A stretch of 64,000 bases of DNA from Spiractinospora alimapuensis (GCF_018437505.1 NZ_CP072467.1:930001-994000); one strand, 5' to 3'; positions 16,684 through 26,287 are shown, counted from the stretch's first letter. Program-made: numbers and translations. Notes: a model not told the origin generated them from the sequence alone.

Positions 16684-17562
16684 ATGGCGAAAGAGATCCT
16701 GGTCGCCTACGGCGTCGACGTCGACGCCGTAGGCGGATGGCTTGGCTCCTACGGGGGCGAGGACTCCCCGTGCGACATCTCACGTGGGCTGTTCGCCGGC
16801 GAGGTCGGGGTGCCGAGGATGCTGGAGCTGTTCCGACGCAGGGAACTACGCACCACGTGGTTCTGGCCCGGGCACTCGATCGAGACCTTCGAGGAGGAGT
16901 TCGCGGCGTGCCACCGCGCCGGTCACGAGATCGGAGTCCACGGCTACAGCCACGAGAACCCGATCTCGATGTCCCGGGAGCAGGAGGAGGCCGTCCTGGA
17001 CCACTGCGTCGGGCTGATCGAGTCGCGGACGGGGCGACGGCCCACCGGGTACGTCGCGCCGTGGTGGGAGTTCTCCGCGGTCACCAACGAGCTGCTCCTG
17101 GAACGGGGCATCAAGTACGACCACTCACTGATGCACCGCGACTTCGAGCCGTACTACGTGCGCGTGGGCGACGCCTGGACCCGGATCGACTACGAGCGGC
17201 CCGCCGCGGAGTGGATGCGACCACTGGTGCGCGGCGAGGAGACCGACCTGGTGGAGATCCCGGCGTCCTGGTACCTCGACGACCTGCCGCCCATGATGTT
17301 CATCAAGGCCAACCCGAACAGTCACGGCTTCGTCAACCCACGCGACCTGGAGCAGCAGTGGCGGGACCAGTTCGACTGGGTCTACCGCGAGCACGACTAC
17401 GCCGTCTTCACCATGACGGTCCACCCGGACGTGTCGGGCCGGCCGCACACCCTGCTCATGCACGAACGGCTGATCGACCACATCTCCGCCCACGACGGAG
17501 TGCGGTGGGCGACCTTCGACGACATCGCCGACGACTTCCTACGGCGCCGGCCCCGGAGCTAG
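16684..17562 (+). CDS. Polysaccharide deacetylase/PuuE-like NodB-homology hydrolase
   Basis: A 292-residue cytosolic metal-dependent hydrolase of the NodB-homology superfamily. The metal-ligand Asp is in [13 protein letters not shown] near residue 12, the HxxxH motif is [10 protein letters not shown] near 90, and [11 protein letters not shown] near 120 supplies the RxxPW-like strand. The overall pattern ([14 protein letters not shown], then HPDVSGRPH near 245) is that of the PuuE/HpPgdA subgroup, which includes uric-acid-pathway and peptidoglycan enzymes and cyclic-amide hydrolases. With no signal peptide or transmembrane segment, a soluble small-molecule or cytosolic substrate is more likely than wall polymer. 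It stands alone with GAGGAACGGAG upstream. Confidence 0.85.
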   Translation: MAKEILVAYGVDVDAVGGWLGSYGGEDSPCDISRGLFAGEVGVPRMLELFRRRELRTTWFWPGHSIETFEEEFAACHRAGHEIGVHGYSHENPISMSREQEEAVLDHCVGLIESRTGRRPTGYVAPWWEFSAVTNELLLERGIKYDHSLMHRDFEPYYVRVGDAWTRIDYERPAAEWMRPLVRGEETDLVEIPASWYLDDLPPMMFIKANPNSHGFVNPRDLEQQWRDQFDWVYREHDYAVFTMTVHPDVSGRPHTLLMHERLIDHISAHDGVRWATFDDIADDFLRRRPRS

Positions 17563-17578
17563 GCACGGTCCGACCACG

Positions 17579-18193
17579 CTACTTCGGTACGTCCCGCGCG
17601 TCGTCGTGGCGCAGCACGCTCACCACGAACTCGGCGTCGTCGGACCACGCGCGCAGGTCCCAGGTCGCGAAACGGTGCTCCAGGCGCAGGCCAGCGGCGG
17701 CGACGTGCCGGTCGAAGTCGGCCACGGTGAGCGTGCGCCCCAGTCCGAAGCCCACGACGACCACACCATCGGCGCGAACGTGGCGGGCGACCGAGGTCAA
17801 CACGTCCGTCTCGGAGTCGGGGGCGACGAAGCACATCACGTTGCCGGCGAGGATCGCGGCGTCGAACGGGTCGTGGGTGTCACCCAGGTCGAGGTCGGCG
17901 AGATCGGCGACGAGGTACTCCGGCCCCGGATGGTCCTCCGCGGCCGCCACGACCAGCGCGGGGTCGACGTCCACGCCGACCACGTGGTGTCCTCGGTTGG
18001 CCAGCTCCACGGCGATCCGACCGGTCCCGCACCCCGCGTCGAGCACACGGGCGCCCCGAGGCAGCAACGCGTCCAGCGTCCGCGCCTCACCGGCCAGGTC
18101 GGCGCCCTCGGCGGCCAACGCGCGGAACCGGTCGATGTACCACTGCGAGTGGCCCTCGGAGGTTTCGGTCATCCAGCGGGGTGGAGTCCTCAT
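17579..18193 (-). CDS. Class I SAM-dependent methyltransferase
   Basis: A methyltransferase of about 204 residues with the Rossmann-like fold. Motif I is VLDAGCGTGRIAVELANRG near residue 50, the acidic loop ending strand 2 is VVGVDVDPALV, motif II lies around FDAAILAGNVMCF near 110, and motif III around ADGVVVVGFGLGRT. The start is the ATG ending at 18193 with GAGGT in front; MTETSEG seven codons on is an alternative. The gene converges on the deacetylase with 16 bp between stops and follows a small membrane-protein gene by about 10 bp. The substrate cannot be told. Confidence 0.87.
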   Translation of the reverse strand: MRTPPRWMTETSEGHSQWYIDRFRALAAEGADLAGEARTLDALLPRGARVLDAGCGTGRIAVELANRGHHVVGVDVDPALVVAAAEDHPGPEYLVADLADLDLGDTHDPFDAAILAGNVMCFVAPDSETDVLTSVARHVRADGVVVVGFGLGRTLTVADFDRHVAAAGLRLEHRFATWDLRAWSDDAEFVVSVLRHDDARDVPK

Positions 18194-18203
18194 ACCTCGA
18201 ACA

Positions 18204-18722
18204 TTAGTCCCCCCGCTCCGTGGACGGGTCACGCCCCAGGGGCGTCGCCGGCCGGAGGCGACCAGTCCGGGCACGCGTGGCGTGGCAGTACCACCAGAAC
18301 GCGAGGGTGAGCACGAGGATGCCCACGTCCCAGAGGTTGGTGAACGCGCCCAGCGCCGCCCACCGGTCCATGAACGTGAAGGTGATCACCATCAGTAGCG
18401 CCAGGGCGCCGGCGGCGGTCGCGGCGACCGGCGCGGCGTAGCGGGAGCGCAGCAGAAGAAGCACCGGCCCGGCGAGCCCCGCCGCCACGTTGAGCGTCCA
18501 CAGGACCTGGACGGCCCCCGGGTAGTCCGAGAAGTACGCGACCGCCTCGGCCCCCCACCCCTGGCTCTCGATGTAGGCCACGCGGGGTTCCAGCAGGTTG
18601 ACGTAATCCCATGCCCCCGCCGCGTAGAGCGCGAACATCGCGACGCCCACCACCCACAGGTGCCAGGGAGCTCGCGACGGGCGCCCGCCGGGACGCGGCC
18701 GCTCAGTGGTGTCGTCAGGCAT
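18204..18722 (-). CDS. Four-helix hypothetical membrane protein
   Basis: A 172-residue integral membrane protein that I do not place in a named family. After a Pro/Arg-rich cytosolic start it has hydrophobic segments at about 22-40 (LWVVGVAMFALYAAGAWDY), 70-92 (VLWTLNVAAGLAGPVLLLL), 95-115 (AATAAGALALLMVITFTFM) and 125-145 (LWDVGILVLTLAFWWYC), with a basic tail. The aromatic loop between helices one and two is extracytoplasmic by charge rule. It ends just before the methyltransferase start and may be co-transcribed with it. Confidence 0.75.
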   Translation of the reverse strand: MPDDTTERPRPGGRPSRAPWHLWVVGVAMFALYAAGAWDYVNLLEPRVAYIESQGWGAEAVAYFSDYPGAVQVLWTLNVAAGLAGPVLLLLRSRYAAPVAATAAGALALLMVITFTFMDRWAALGAFTNLWDVGILVLTLAFWWYCHATRARTGRLRPATPLGRDPSTERGD

Positions 18723-18950
18723 GGGTGGCTCTTTCAGAGGGAAGGCAGGGGCGACTCGGGGACACTGATTCTACGAACGTCGGCGCGGGAGGGACTCCCC
18801 CGTGCGGGTGAGCCCCCACCCCGCGATCGGGGTCGTTTCCCCGCTGCCTTCGGGGGTCGCGGTGGGATTGACCAACGCTCGCGCGGGGTCGACACTCTTG
18901 GTGCCAGCGCAGCCCACTGGCCCCCGATCGGCTCTCCCCCGAGGAGCTCG

Positions 18951-20096
18951 ATGGCACACGCGGATGACCTACCCCCGAGCTCGGCGCCGCCGGAGGAGAA
19001 CCGGAGATGGTGGGATGAGCTGGATCCGGCCCGTCGTGACACGTTTCTGGCCCAACCCCCGACGGAGCTCGGCGCCCGCGACGGCCTTCCCGCCGAGGTC
19101 CGGGACGCGGCCAACCGCGCGGCCCTGGACCGGCACATCGAGCGCACCGACGATCCCGACGCCGTCCTGCTCCGGGACAGCATCGGCTCCACGACGGCCC
19201 CTCCCCACCAGCGGAGTTATCTGCTTCGGTTCGAACCGCCGTCGACCACCGGGGCGACGGACGCGCTCGTCGCCGTCTCCATGGGCCAACCCGACACGGC
19301 GGACCGGACGTGCGTCTACGTTCCCGGCGCCACGAACACCATGGGGAACATCGACTACGGGATCGACTTCGCACGGCAGCTCAAGAGTGAGGTGGACGCG
19401 CACTCCGACGGTCACGCCACCTCGGCCTGCGTCGTCTGGCTGGGGTACAACGCCCCCGACTCCGCCGTCCCCGGTGCCCTGCGGCGCCAACCGGCCCGTG
19501 AGGGCGGCGAACGCCTCAACGAGTTCCTCGCCGGCCTGGCCGCGTCGACGACGATCCCTCCGTCCGACCGGAGTACCACGGTGTACGGACACAGCTACGG
19601 TTCGGTCGTCGTGGGGAACGCCGCCACGGGTGACCGCGCGTTCCACGCGTCCCGCGTCGTCGTCGCGGGGAGCCCGGGCATGGGGCGCCATGTCCGATCG
19701 GCGCGGGATCTCAACGTCCCCGAGGGCCAGGTCTTCGCCGCGGCCGCCGACCTCGACGTCGTCACCCACGCCCCGCGGGTGATCCACGGGACCGACCCCG
19801 CCTCGAGGGAGTTCGGGGCCCGGGTGTTCAGCGCCGAACAGGGTGGCCACGAGGCGTACTTCCCCCAGGGGTCCGGTGGGATGCGCAACCTGCGCAACAT
19901 CGTGACGGGCCGGTTGGACCGCGTGCGCTACGTCGAACCCCGCGTCACGAGCGGGTTGACGGCGATCATGCGCACGCCCGAACTCCGACAGAGCGTCAAG
20001 GACCGGGCGGCCCAGGCCGGAGGGAAGGACGGCGCGCCACAGTTCCGCTCCCGACGCGGCCCGCCGTCGGTCGATCGGCGGGGGCCACGCCGATAA
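18951..20096 (+). CDS. Alpha/beta hydrolase of the DUF1023 type
   Basis: A 381-residue hydrolase. The start has GAGGAGCTCG before ATG; upstream reading frames are not coding. Near residue 20 WWDELDPARRDTFLAQPP and GLPAEVRDAANRAALDRHI match the linker that leads into DUF1023 domains. The catalytic serine is in VYGHSYGSVVVGNAA near 215, a candidate Asp in AADLDVVTHAPRV near 265 and His in EQGGHEAYFPQG near 295. In actinomycetes this domain often sits behind WXG100-like modules; this form lacks one and has no signal peptide. The C-terminal 60 residues are basic. Function is probably ester or lipid hydrolysis but unproven. Confidence 0.82.
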   Translation: MAHADDLPPSSAPPEENRRWWDELDPARRDTFLAQPPTELGARDGLPAEVRDAANRAALDRHIERTDDPDAVLLRDSIGSTTAPPHQRSYLLRFEPPSTTGATDALVAVSMGQPDTADRTCVYVPGATNTMGNIDYGIDFARQLKSEVDAHSDGHATSACVVWLGYNAPDSAVPGALRRQPAREGGERLNEFLAGLAASTTIPPSDRSTTVYGHSYGSVVVGNAATGDRAFHASRVVVAGSPGMGRHVRSARDLNVPEGQVFAAAADLDVVTHAPRVIHGTDPASREFGARVFSAEQGGHEAYFPQGSGGMRNLRNIVTGRLDRVRYVEPRVTSGLTAIMRTPELRQSVKDRAAQAGGKDGAPQFRSRRGPPSVDRRGPRR

Positions 20097-20140
20097 TCTG
20101 CGGCGGTACCAGCAGGTAACCCCCCGACGGAAAGGCGAAC

Positions 20141-20567
20141 GTGGTGGAGACGGTTGCGAAACAGACGGCGGCCGAACGGGTCATGGCGCGCGGGACCGCT
20201 CTTGGCCCGCTGTTCCCCGTGCCGCTGGAGTTCACCTTCGCCGGCCCCGGCCCCTGCTCCCCCCTCGGCCCCGAGGAGGAGGCCAAGGACACCTACGCCA
20301 TGAGCGCCCTGTACGTCGCGGTGGTCGGTGCGCCGAACGTACTCCCCACCCTGCGACGCCTCCACTCCCACTGGTCCGCCGAGGGCTGGTCCAGCGACCG
20401 AGTTCTTCGCGACCGGCGGCGTCGTCACCGCCCACGACCCCCACGATGGGTTCACCTACACCGTCGAGGACCGCGAGTCGGGAGACGCCGTCGTGGTCCG
20501 GATCTCCAGCCCGTGCTACCGCGACCCCCACCCCCGTTCGGTGTTCACCGGCATCTACCCGGAGTGA
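20141..20567 (+). pseudogene. Hypothetical protein gene with a single-base frameshift
   Basis: Starts at a GTG with GGAAAGGCGAAC upstream, 44 bp behind the hydrolase gene. Frame one reads ETVAKQTAAERVMARGT, FPVPLEFTFAGPGPC, MSALYVAVVGAPNVLPTLRR and SHWSAEGWSSD. From about 20394 the sense moves to the +1 frame as EFFATGGVVTAHDPHDGF, YTVEDRESGDAVVVRISS and a stop at 20567. Joined, it is about 140 residues, possibly a hydrolase partner or immunity-type protein, but I do not recognise it. The shift is one extra base near 20391-20400, with no slippery sequence, so mutation or read error is likelier than programmed shifting. Confidence 0.55.
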
Positions 20568-20784
20568 CACGGCGACCCCTGACTGGGCGCGGCACGACGA
20601 CCAGCCCCGACGGACAGCGTCCGGCCAGCGGGCGCTCGGTGGGCACGGAGGACGGGGACCGTTCGACCGCGCCGGCGGGACGGAAGGATTCCTTTGGGAG
20701 CCGAACTGGCGAAAGACCGGAGTTGATCACGACCGCGGTCGTACGCTCCCGGGAGACACGACTGAGGCCGGAGGGAGTCCCCCG

Positions 20785-22041
20785 ATGTCCGTCCCGAACG
20801 GTCACCCACCCCCGACCCCGACATCGACGGTCGGGACGGCAGGACACCGCGGCCTCCCCACCGGAGCGCCGCCACGTATCCGCGGCAATCGACTGTGCGC
20901 CGCCGCGACGACGCTCACCGTCGTGGCCGTCGGCGTGTCCTGTGCGTCCGATCCTGAGCCCACGCCCGACACCAACCCGGCGCCCCCGGAGCTCGGTCTC
21001 CCGGACGTCGAGCCACCGCCATGTGTGAACGGGGAGCTGCCGCAACTGGAGTCGACGGCGGACTTCTCGCTGCCCGAGGAGTGGGTACTGGTCGACGGCG
21101 AGACGGGGCCCTCCGAGCCCGGCGTCGGACTGGACCAGGAGTGGCATCTCTCGACCGCCGACACGGAGGGAGGGGACGACGAATCCGACGGCGGGGACCA
21201 GGTGGTCCTCAAGGTGGCGATCGACCATTCCGCCGGGCTCGCCGACGACACGGATTGGGGGCCGGACGAACGGCGCATCGACTGGACCCCCGCGGACTTT
21301 CATGAACTCGACGCCTACCTCGGCGATGGGACGCAGGGAAGCACCCCCTTCATACTTCGTCTCGGCAACTGGGAGGTGGCTCTGGACCTGGACGCGCCGG
21401 ACACCGTCGAGGCGCACGAGTTCCTGCGGGCCGCGGCCCTACGCGTGGACTTCGATCCAACGGTTCCCGCCGATGAGGCCGAGCTGAACGTGCTGGAGCC
21501 CGACACCGACCTCGCCCAGGTGTGCGAGGGGGCGCGTTTCGCCAACGCCGCGCCGCACGAGGGCGACGCTCCGCACCCGACCCAGATCTTCAAGTACGAC
21601 GAGGACGAGGACACCTGGATCGAGGAACAGTGGACGGCACACTGGCCGGATGAGTGGAGACCCGGGGAAGCCGACTCCGGGGACATCCAGCTCGCCCTGT
21701 GCGTCGACCGCCGCGATCGTGGGGTGCGGCCGATCGGAACCCCGTGTTACTACGTCACCGATTCCACCGATCCGATCACCGGACTCGAGGAGGGCACGGA
21801 GTTCACGGCGACCTTGGCGGTGATCTCGGAACCGATCACGCTCCACGAAGTGGAGACCGGTTCGATCGTCGCGGAAACGACCCTCGAGAGCCTGGCCACA
21901 TGCCCTGAACGCGCCTACAGCGACGGCAGGTCGTATTCCGGGGACAGCGACCCCGCCGATGACGGAACCCCGACGACCGTGCACAACTTCCTCGACTCCA
22001 ACGACTACGCCGAGGCCGTCGAGACCCACGTCCTCGACTGA
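20785..22041 (+). CDS. Hypothetical secreted, probable lipoprotein
   Basis: A 418-residue protein of unknown function with GGAGGGAG in front of its ATG. After a long Pro/Thr-rich N-terminus, ATTLTVVAVGVSCASDPEP near residue 45 looks like a lipoprotein signal with Cys, although the -3 residue (Gly) is not canonical. The mature part is acidic, with 50 or more Asp/Glu, no membrane segment and four further Cys. Two similar Asp-rich blocks (around HELDAYLGDGTQGSTP and HEFLRAAALRVDFD) suggest an extracellular beta-rich fold. The acidity would suit a salt-adapted secreted protein. It follows the DUF1023 and broken genes on the same strand. Confidence 0.7.
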   Translation: MSVPNGHPPPTPTSTVGTAGHRGLPTGAPPRIRGNRLCAAATTLTVVAVGVSCASDPEPTPDTNPAPPELGLPDVEPPPCVNGELPQLESTADFSLPEEWVLVDGETGPSEPGVGLDQEWHLSTADTEGGDDESDGGDQVVLKVAIDHSAGLADDTDWGPDERRIDWTPADFHELDAYLGDGTQGSTPFILRLGNWEVALDLDAPDTVEAHEFLRAAALRVDFDPTVPADEAELNVLEPDTDLAQVCEGARFANAAPHEGDAPHPTQIFKYDEDEDTWIEEQWTAHWPDEWRPGEADSGDIQLALCVDRRDRGVRPIGTPCYYVTDSTDPITGLEEGTEFTATLAVISEPITLHEVETGSIVAETTLESLATCPERAYSDGRSYSGDSDPADDGTPTTVHNFLDSNDYAEAVETHVLD

Positions 22042-22226
22042 GCGGCGCCCGTGCCAGGCGTCCGCTCGGGAGCGGGTCGCTTCGATATCGACCGGGCGTG
22101 ATCCTGCGAGGGCCCGGTCCTCACCGCGGGCCCACTCCGTCGCCCCGGAAACACGGCTCGGCGGGACAGACCCCACCTTCGGCGACGACTTCCACGAGAA
22201 AAATTCTCGAAATCGGCCCAAACAGA

Positions 22227-22258
22227 AACGAGCCCCTCCGTTTCCGGAGGGGCTCGTT
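22227..22258. terminator. Bidirectional terminator between the lipoprotein gene and tRNA-Pro
   Basis: A perfect 14-bp stem (AACGAGCCCCTCCG with CGGAGGGGCTCGTT) closes a TTTC tetraloop. It lies 186 bp after the plus-strand lipoprotein stop and 22 bp past the 3' end of the minus-strand tRNA, with a TTCTGTTT tract on the minus-strand side, so it best serves the tRNA transcript. Confidence 0.8.
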
Positions 22259-22279
22259 CGCTGACCTGCTATTTCTCTG

Positions 22280-22353
22280 TCGGGACGGCGGGATTTGAAC
22301 CCACGACCCCTTGACCCCCAGTCAAGTGCGCTGCCAAGCTGCGCTACGTCCCG
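22280..22353 (-). tRNA. tRNA-Pro (anticodon GGG)
   Basis: On the minus strand the acceptor 5' half is CGGGACG and pairs with CGTCCCG, followed by discriminator A. The D arm (GCGCAGCTTGGCAGCGC), the anticodon stem-loop TTGA-CTGGGGG-TCAA giving GGG at positions 34-36, and the T loop GGTTCAAATCC are all complete. No CCA is encoded. It lies just downstream of der and upstream of a strong hairpin. Confidence 0.95.
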
Positions 22354-22420
22354 GCGTCATCGGGGGTTGCGGCCCCGAAGACGTTCACTACTGTATCGCA
22401 CCTTCGGCGGTGCCTCGTAC

Positions 22421-23818
22421 TCAGGATTTGCGGGTGGGCTTGCGGTTCTTGCCGCCTTGCTTCTTCTCGCGGATGCGCATGCTGAGTTGGATCGGGGACC
22501 CCTCGAAGCCGAAGTCCTCCCGGAGACGGCGGGTGATGAAACGCCGGTAGGCGTCCTCGAGGAACCCCGTCGTGAACAGGACGAAGCGGGGTGGGCGGAC
22601 GTCGGCCTGGGTGGCGAAGAGGATCTTGGGCTGTTTGCCGGAGCGGGCGGGGGGTGGGGTGGCGGCGACGAGGTCCTTGAGCCAGCCGTTGAGGCGTCCG
22701 GTGGAGATGCGCTGCTCCCACCCCTCGAGGCTGCGGTGGATCGCCGGCACCAGCCGCTCCACGTGGCGGCCGGTGGAGGCGGAGATGTTCACCCGCGGGG
22801 CCCAACTGGCGCGGCCCAGTTGGCGGTCCAGCTCCTTCTCCAGACGCTCGCGGCGTTCCTCGTCACTGGCCAACAGGTCCCACTTGTTGCACGCCAGGAC
22901 CAGCGCCCGCCCCGAGTCCACGACCTGCTCGACGACTCGGACGTCCTGCTCCGACAGGGGCTCGCTGACGTCGATCAGCACCACCGCGACCTCGGCCCGT
23001 TCCAGGGCGGAGGAAGTCCGCATCGTGGCGTAGTAGTCCGCTCCCTGCAGGGAGCGGAAGCGACGGCGGATGCCGGCGGTGTCGATGAACGTCCACTCCT
23101 CCCCGCCGAGCTGGATGACCTCGTCCACGGCGTCCCGGGTGGTGCCGGCGACCGAGTCGACCACGACCCGGTCCTCCCCCGCCAACCGGTTCAACAGGCT
23201 GGACTTGCCCACGTTGGGGCGGCCCAGCAGCGCGATCCGACGCGGCCCCACCTCGGGCTCCAGCGTCTCCGGTGGCGCCTCCTCGGGCATCGCGTCCAGG
23301 ACGGCGTCCAACAGCTCCCCGGTTCCCCGGCCGTGCAGGGCACTGATGGGGAACGGTTCGCCGACGCCGAGGCTCCACAGCGCGTGCGCCTCGTGCTCCT
23401 GGGCCTGTCCGTCGACCTTGTTGGCGGCGAGGACGACCGGGCGGGCGGAGCCACGCAGAACACGGGTGACGGCGCTGTCGGTGTCGGTGGGGCCGACCGT
23501 GGCGTCCACGACGAACAGGACGACGTCGGCCGTCTGGGCCGCGTACTCGGCCTGCCGGGCGACGAGGGCGGCCATACCGCTCGCGTCGGCCTCCCAGCCT
23601 CCGGTGTCCACCAGGGTGAACCGGCGCCCGCGCCACGTGGCGTCGTAGGCCACCCGGTCCCGTGTCACGCCCGGAACGTCCTCGACCACCGCCTCACGGC
23701 GGCCGATGATCCGGTTCACCAACATTGACTTGCCGACGTTGGGTCGGCCAACCACCGCGACCACGGGCTGCGTGGTCTGGTCCTCGGTCTCCGCCGCGAG
23801 CGTCTGCTCTTCGGACAC
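22421..23818 (-). CDS. der: Ribosome-assembly GTPase Der (EngA)
   Basis: A 465-residue protein with the two tandem GTPase domains unique to Der, which acts in late 50S subunit assembly. The first domain has P-loop [13 protein letters not shown] near residue 25, DTGG near 72 and NKVD near 130. The second has [13 protein letters not shown] near 205, DTAG near 250 and NKWD near 320. The C-terminal KH-like domain contains [18 protein letters not shown], and the end is Lys/Arg-rich. It follows cmk by about 80 bp on the same strand, the usual actinomycete order. Confidence 0.97.
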   Translation of the reverse strand: MSEEQTLAAETEDQTTQPVVAVVGRPNVGKSMLVNRIIGRREAVVEDVPGVTRDRVAYDATWRGRRFTLVDTGGWEADASGMAALVARQAEYAAQTADVVLFVVDATVGPTDTDSAVTRVLRGSARPVVLAANKVDGQAQEHEAHALWSLGVGEPFPISALHGRGTGELLDAVLDAMPEEAPPETLEPEVGPRRIALLGRPNVGKSSLLNRLAGEDRVVVDSVAGTTRDAVDEVIQLGGEEWTFIDTAGIRRRFRSLQGADYYATMRTSSALERAEVAVVLIDVSEPLSEQDVRVVEQVVDSGRALVLACNKWDLLASDEERRERLEKELDRQLGRASWAPRVNISASTGRHVERLVPAIHRSLEGWEQRISTGRLNGWLKDLVAATPPPARSGKQPKILFATQADVRPPRFVLFTTGFLEDAYRRFITRRLREDFGFEGSPIQLSMRIREKKQGGKNRKPTRKS

Positions 23819-23899
23819 GGTTCCCCCTGTGTTGTCCCTGGTACTGACATCCCCACGCGCCCAGGTCGCGTACCGCGGGGAGCGATGCGTCGGTCGTCC

Positions 23900-24607
23900 T
23901 CAGCCCGTGGGCGAGGACTGTTCGGCCTGTTCGGCCAGGCGAACGATGTGGTCGATCACCTCGGGCAAGGTGAGTCCCGTGGTGTCCAGCTCGACGGCGT
24001 CCTTGGTCTGCCGCAGCGGGGACGTGGCCCGGCTGGAGTCCAGGGTGTCGCGGCGGGTGAGCGACTCCAACGTCGCGGAGACGTCGCTGCCCTCGACCTC
24101 CGCGCTGCGCCGGTTGGCCCGCGCCTCCTGGCTCGCGGTCAGGAACACCTTGACCGGCGCGTCCGGGGCGACGACCGTGGTGATGTCACGCCCCTCCACG
24201 ACGATCCCACCCGTCTCCCGGCCCGCCAGCGTGATGATGGCCCGCTGGTCGGCGAGCATCCGCGCCCGGATCTCCGGAACGGCCGAGACCGCGCTGACGT
24301 GGCCGGTCACCTCCTCGCCGCGGATCTCGGTGGAGACGTCGACGCCGTCCACCTCGATGCTGGGCGCCGACGGGTCGGTGCCGACGGTGATCACGGGCTC
24401 GGGGACGTGCTTGGCCACCGCGACGGGGTCCCCGGTGTCGACGTCGTGTCGGAGCATCCACCAGGTCATCGCCCGGTACATCGCACCGGTGTCGAGGTAG
24501 CGCAGGCCCCGCGCGTTCGCCACACCGCGTGAGGTGCTGGACTTACCCGACCCTGAGGGACCGTCAATCGCGATGACCAGTCCCCCGTCTCGGTGATGCT
24601 CGCCCAC
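23900..24607 (-). CDS. cmk: Cytidylate kinase
   Basis: A 235-residue CMP/dCMP kinase that phosphorylates CMP with ATP in pyrimidine salvage and DNA precursor supply. P-loop IDGPSGSGKSSTSRGVA is near residue 15, LRYLDTGAMYRAMTW is the CMP-binding block near 40, GIVVEGRDITTVVAPDAPVK near 135 binds CMP phosphate, and the lid RRDTLDSSRATSPLR near 185 carries catalytic arginines. The start is the GTG ending at 24607 with AAGGGGG eight bases upstream; an ATG 36 codons earlier gives a low-complexity leader that no family member needs. Confidence 0.96.
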   Translation of the reverse strand: MGEHHRDGGLVIAIDGPSGSGKSSTSRGVANARGLRYLDTGAMYRAMTWWMLRHDVDTGDPVAVAKHVPEPVITVGTDPSAPSIEVDGVDVSTEIRGEEVTGHVSAVSAVPEIRARMLADQRAIITLAGRETGGIVVEGRDITTVVAPDAPVKVFLTASQEARANRRSAEVEGSDVSATLESLTRRDTLDSSRATSPLRQTKDAVELDTTGLTLPEVIDHIVRLAEQAEQSSPTG

Positions 24608-24771
24608 CGGACCCCCTTCGTCCACTGCCACGGCCAGTTCCACCGCCAGCGTAGCGCCGCGTGCGAGCGTTCCGTCCCGGCTTGTCGTACTGGTCGGACT
24701 CCGCCCATGCCCCACGTCGGCGCCGGCGGCCCGAGCCGCCGACGAGGAGGGTCGAGGGTGTGAAGGTCACC

Positions 24772-25845
24772 TCACCCGTGCACGGCCCACCCGTCCGCCG
24801 CGAGCGCCTGGGCGAGCTCCCGAAGCTCCTCGACCCGGACCGACAGTTGGGCGACACCCACCGGAAGGCCGGGCGAGTGGTCGATGCGCACGTCCTCGAT
24901 GTTCACACCGGCCGCGCCGGCGCTGTCGAAGAGCCGCGCCAGCGTCCCCGGTTGGTCGGGGATGACGACGGGCAGCATCGCGAACTCCGGCTGCCGCTCC
25001 GCCCCATGCTTGCCAGGGATGCGCTCCTGCCCCGAGCGCCCACGGTCGAGCAGGTCCCGCACGGTCGGCTCGGTCGCGTCGCTCCGCAGCGCGGTGGCCG
25101 AGGCTCGCAGGTCCTCGGCCACGGCGGCGAGCACGTCGGCGACCGGCTCGGCGTTGTATCGCAGGATCTCCATCCACATGTCGGGGTCCCCGCCCGCGAC
25201 CCGCGTCACGTCCCGCAGTCCCTGTCCCGCGAGTCGCAGGGCGGTGGGGTCGCCCCCCAGCAGGCGGGCCGCCACCGCGGAGGACGCGACGTGGGGTGCG
25301 TGCGACACCAGCGCCACGGCCCGGTCGTGGGCCTGGGCGGCGAGGGTGAGCGGAACCGCGCCGCACAGTTCCGCCAGTCGAGTGACCACGGCGATGGCGT
25401 GGGTGTCGGTCTTCTCCGTCGGGCAGATGGCCCAGGACCGTCCGAGGAAGAGGTCGGCGCGGGCCGCCCCGGGTCCGGCCTTCTCCCGGCCGCCCATGGG
25501 ATGGGACGGCACGAACGTCGACAGGTCACAGCCCAACCGGTCGGCTTCCCGCGTCACCCAGGTCTTGACGCTCGCGACGTCGGTGTAGGCGTGAGCGAGG
25601 CCCCGTTCCTGGGCGCGGTGCAGAACAGCGGGGACGACCGCGGGCGGGGCTGCCACCAACGCGACGTCGGCGGGAGCGTCATCCTGGGTGAGCCGCGTCC
25701 CGGCCCCCAGGTCCACCGCCATCGCCACGGCGGCGGGATCGGGGTCCTCGAGGGTGACCACCACCCCGCGTTCGGCCAACGCCAACGCCACGGACGTGCC
25801 GATCAGCCCGGTACCCAGCACCACCGCACGGTGAATCTGACCCAC
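24772..25845 (-). CDS. tyrA: Prephenate dehydrogenase with ACT domain
   Basis: A 357-residue enzyme that converts prephenate to 4-hydroxyphenylpyruvate in tyrosine synthesis. The NAD loop VVLGTGLIGTSVALALAERG is near residue 10, TDVASVKTWV near 85 and the substrate motif VPSHPMGGREKAG near 110, with its His. LVSHAPHVASSAVAARLLGG lies near 190. The last 70 residues form an ACT domain (VVIPDQPGTLARLFDSAG), which suggests feedback by an aromatic amino acid. GTG start at 25845 with GGAGAG six bases upstream. It sits 79 bp behind aroH, linking two steps from chorismate. Confidence 0.95.
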   Translation of the reverse strand: MGQIHRAVVLGTGLIGTSVALALAERGVVVTLEDPDPAAVAMAVDLGAGTRLTQDDAPADVALVAAPPAVVPAVLHRAQERGLAHAYTDVASVKTWVTREADRLGCDLSTFVPSHPMGGREKAGPGAARADLFLGRSWAICPTEKTDTHAIAVVTRLAELCGAVPLTLAAQAHDRAVALVSHAPHVASSAVAARLLGGDPTALRLAGQGLRDVTRVAGGDPDMWMEILRYNAEPVADVLAAVAEDLRASATALRSDATEPTVRDLLDRGRSGQERIPGKHGAERQPEFAMLPVVIPDQPGTLARLFDSAGAAGVNIEDVRIDHSPGLPVGVAQLSVRVEELRELAQALAADGWAVHG

Positions 25846-25924
25846 TGCTCTCTCCGATGTCACTCCCGCCCCCGTCCCCGTCCGACGGCTCCGCGCCCCC
25901 ACGCGGCCCCGTCCGGGCTCCGTC

Positions 25925-26287
25925 CTACTGCGCGATGTCCAACCGCAGTGCCTGCGCCCCACGCAGGTACACGTGCTTGACCTCCGCGCGGGGACGCTCG
26001 GTCTCGACGTGGGCGAGCAGACGGACCACCCGGGGCAACGCCCCGGGGACGTCCATCTCCACGGCGCACATCAGCGGGACGTCGGTGAGTCCGACCTTCC
26101 GGGCGGCCAACGCCGGAAACTCCGACGTCAGGTCCGGTGTGCCGGTGAACACCACGCTGATCAGGTCCTCTGCGGTCAGCTCGTTGCGTCGCATGACCTC
26201 CGAGACCAGCTCAGCGGTGGCCTCGATGACGAGCTCCCGCTCGTCGGCGTCCACCTGGACCGCTCCACGGATCGCCCGTACCGTCAC
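25925..26287 (-). CDS. aroH: Monofunctional chorismate mutase, AroH class
   Basis: A 120-residue AroH-type chorismate mutase, which turns chorismate into prephenate as a pseudo-alpha/beta-barrel trimer. The N-terminal VRAIRGAVQVDADERE has the catalytic Arg7-type residue; the middle has LISVVFTGTPDLTSEFPALA; the Arg in PRVVRLLAHV and the Tyr in KHVYLRGAQALR complete the active site. Length equals the family norm. Placed 67 bp behind rluB and directly ahead of tyrA, so its product feeds the next enzyme. Confidence 0.95.
   Translation of the reverse strand: MTVRAIRGAVQVDADERELVIEATAELVSEVMRRNELTAEDLISVVFTGTPDLTSEFPALAARKVGLTDVPLMCAVEMDVPGALPRVVRLLAHVETERPRAEVKHVYLRGAQALRLDIAQ

Noticed and set aside
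20391-20400. Programmed +1 frameshift
   Set aside because: There is no slow or stop codon in the original frame and no known slippery motif at the join.
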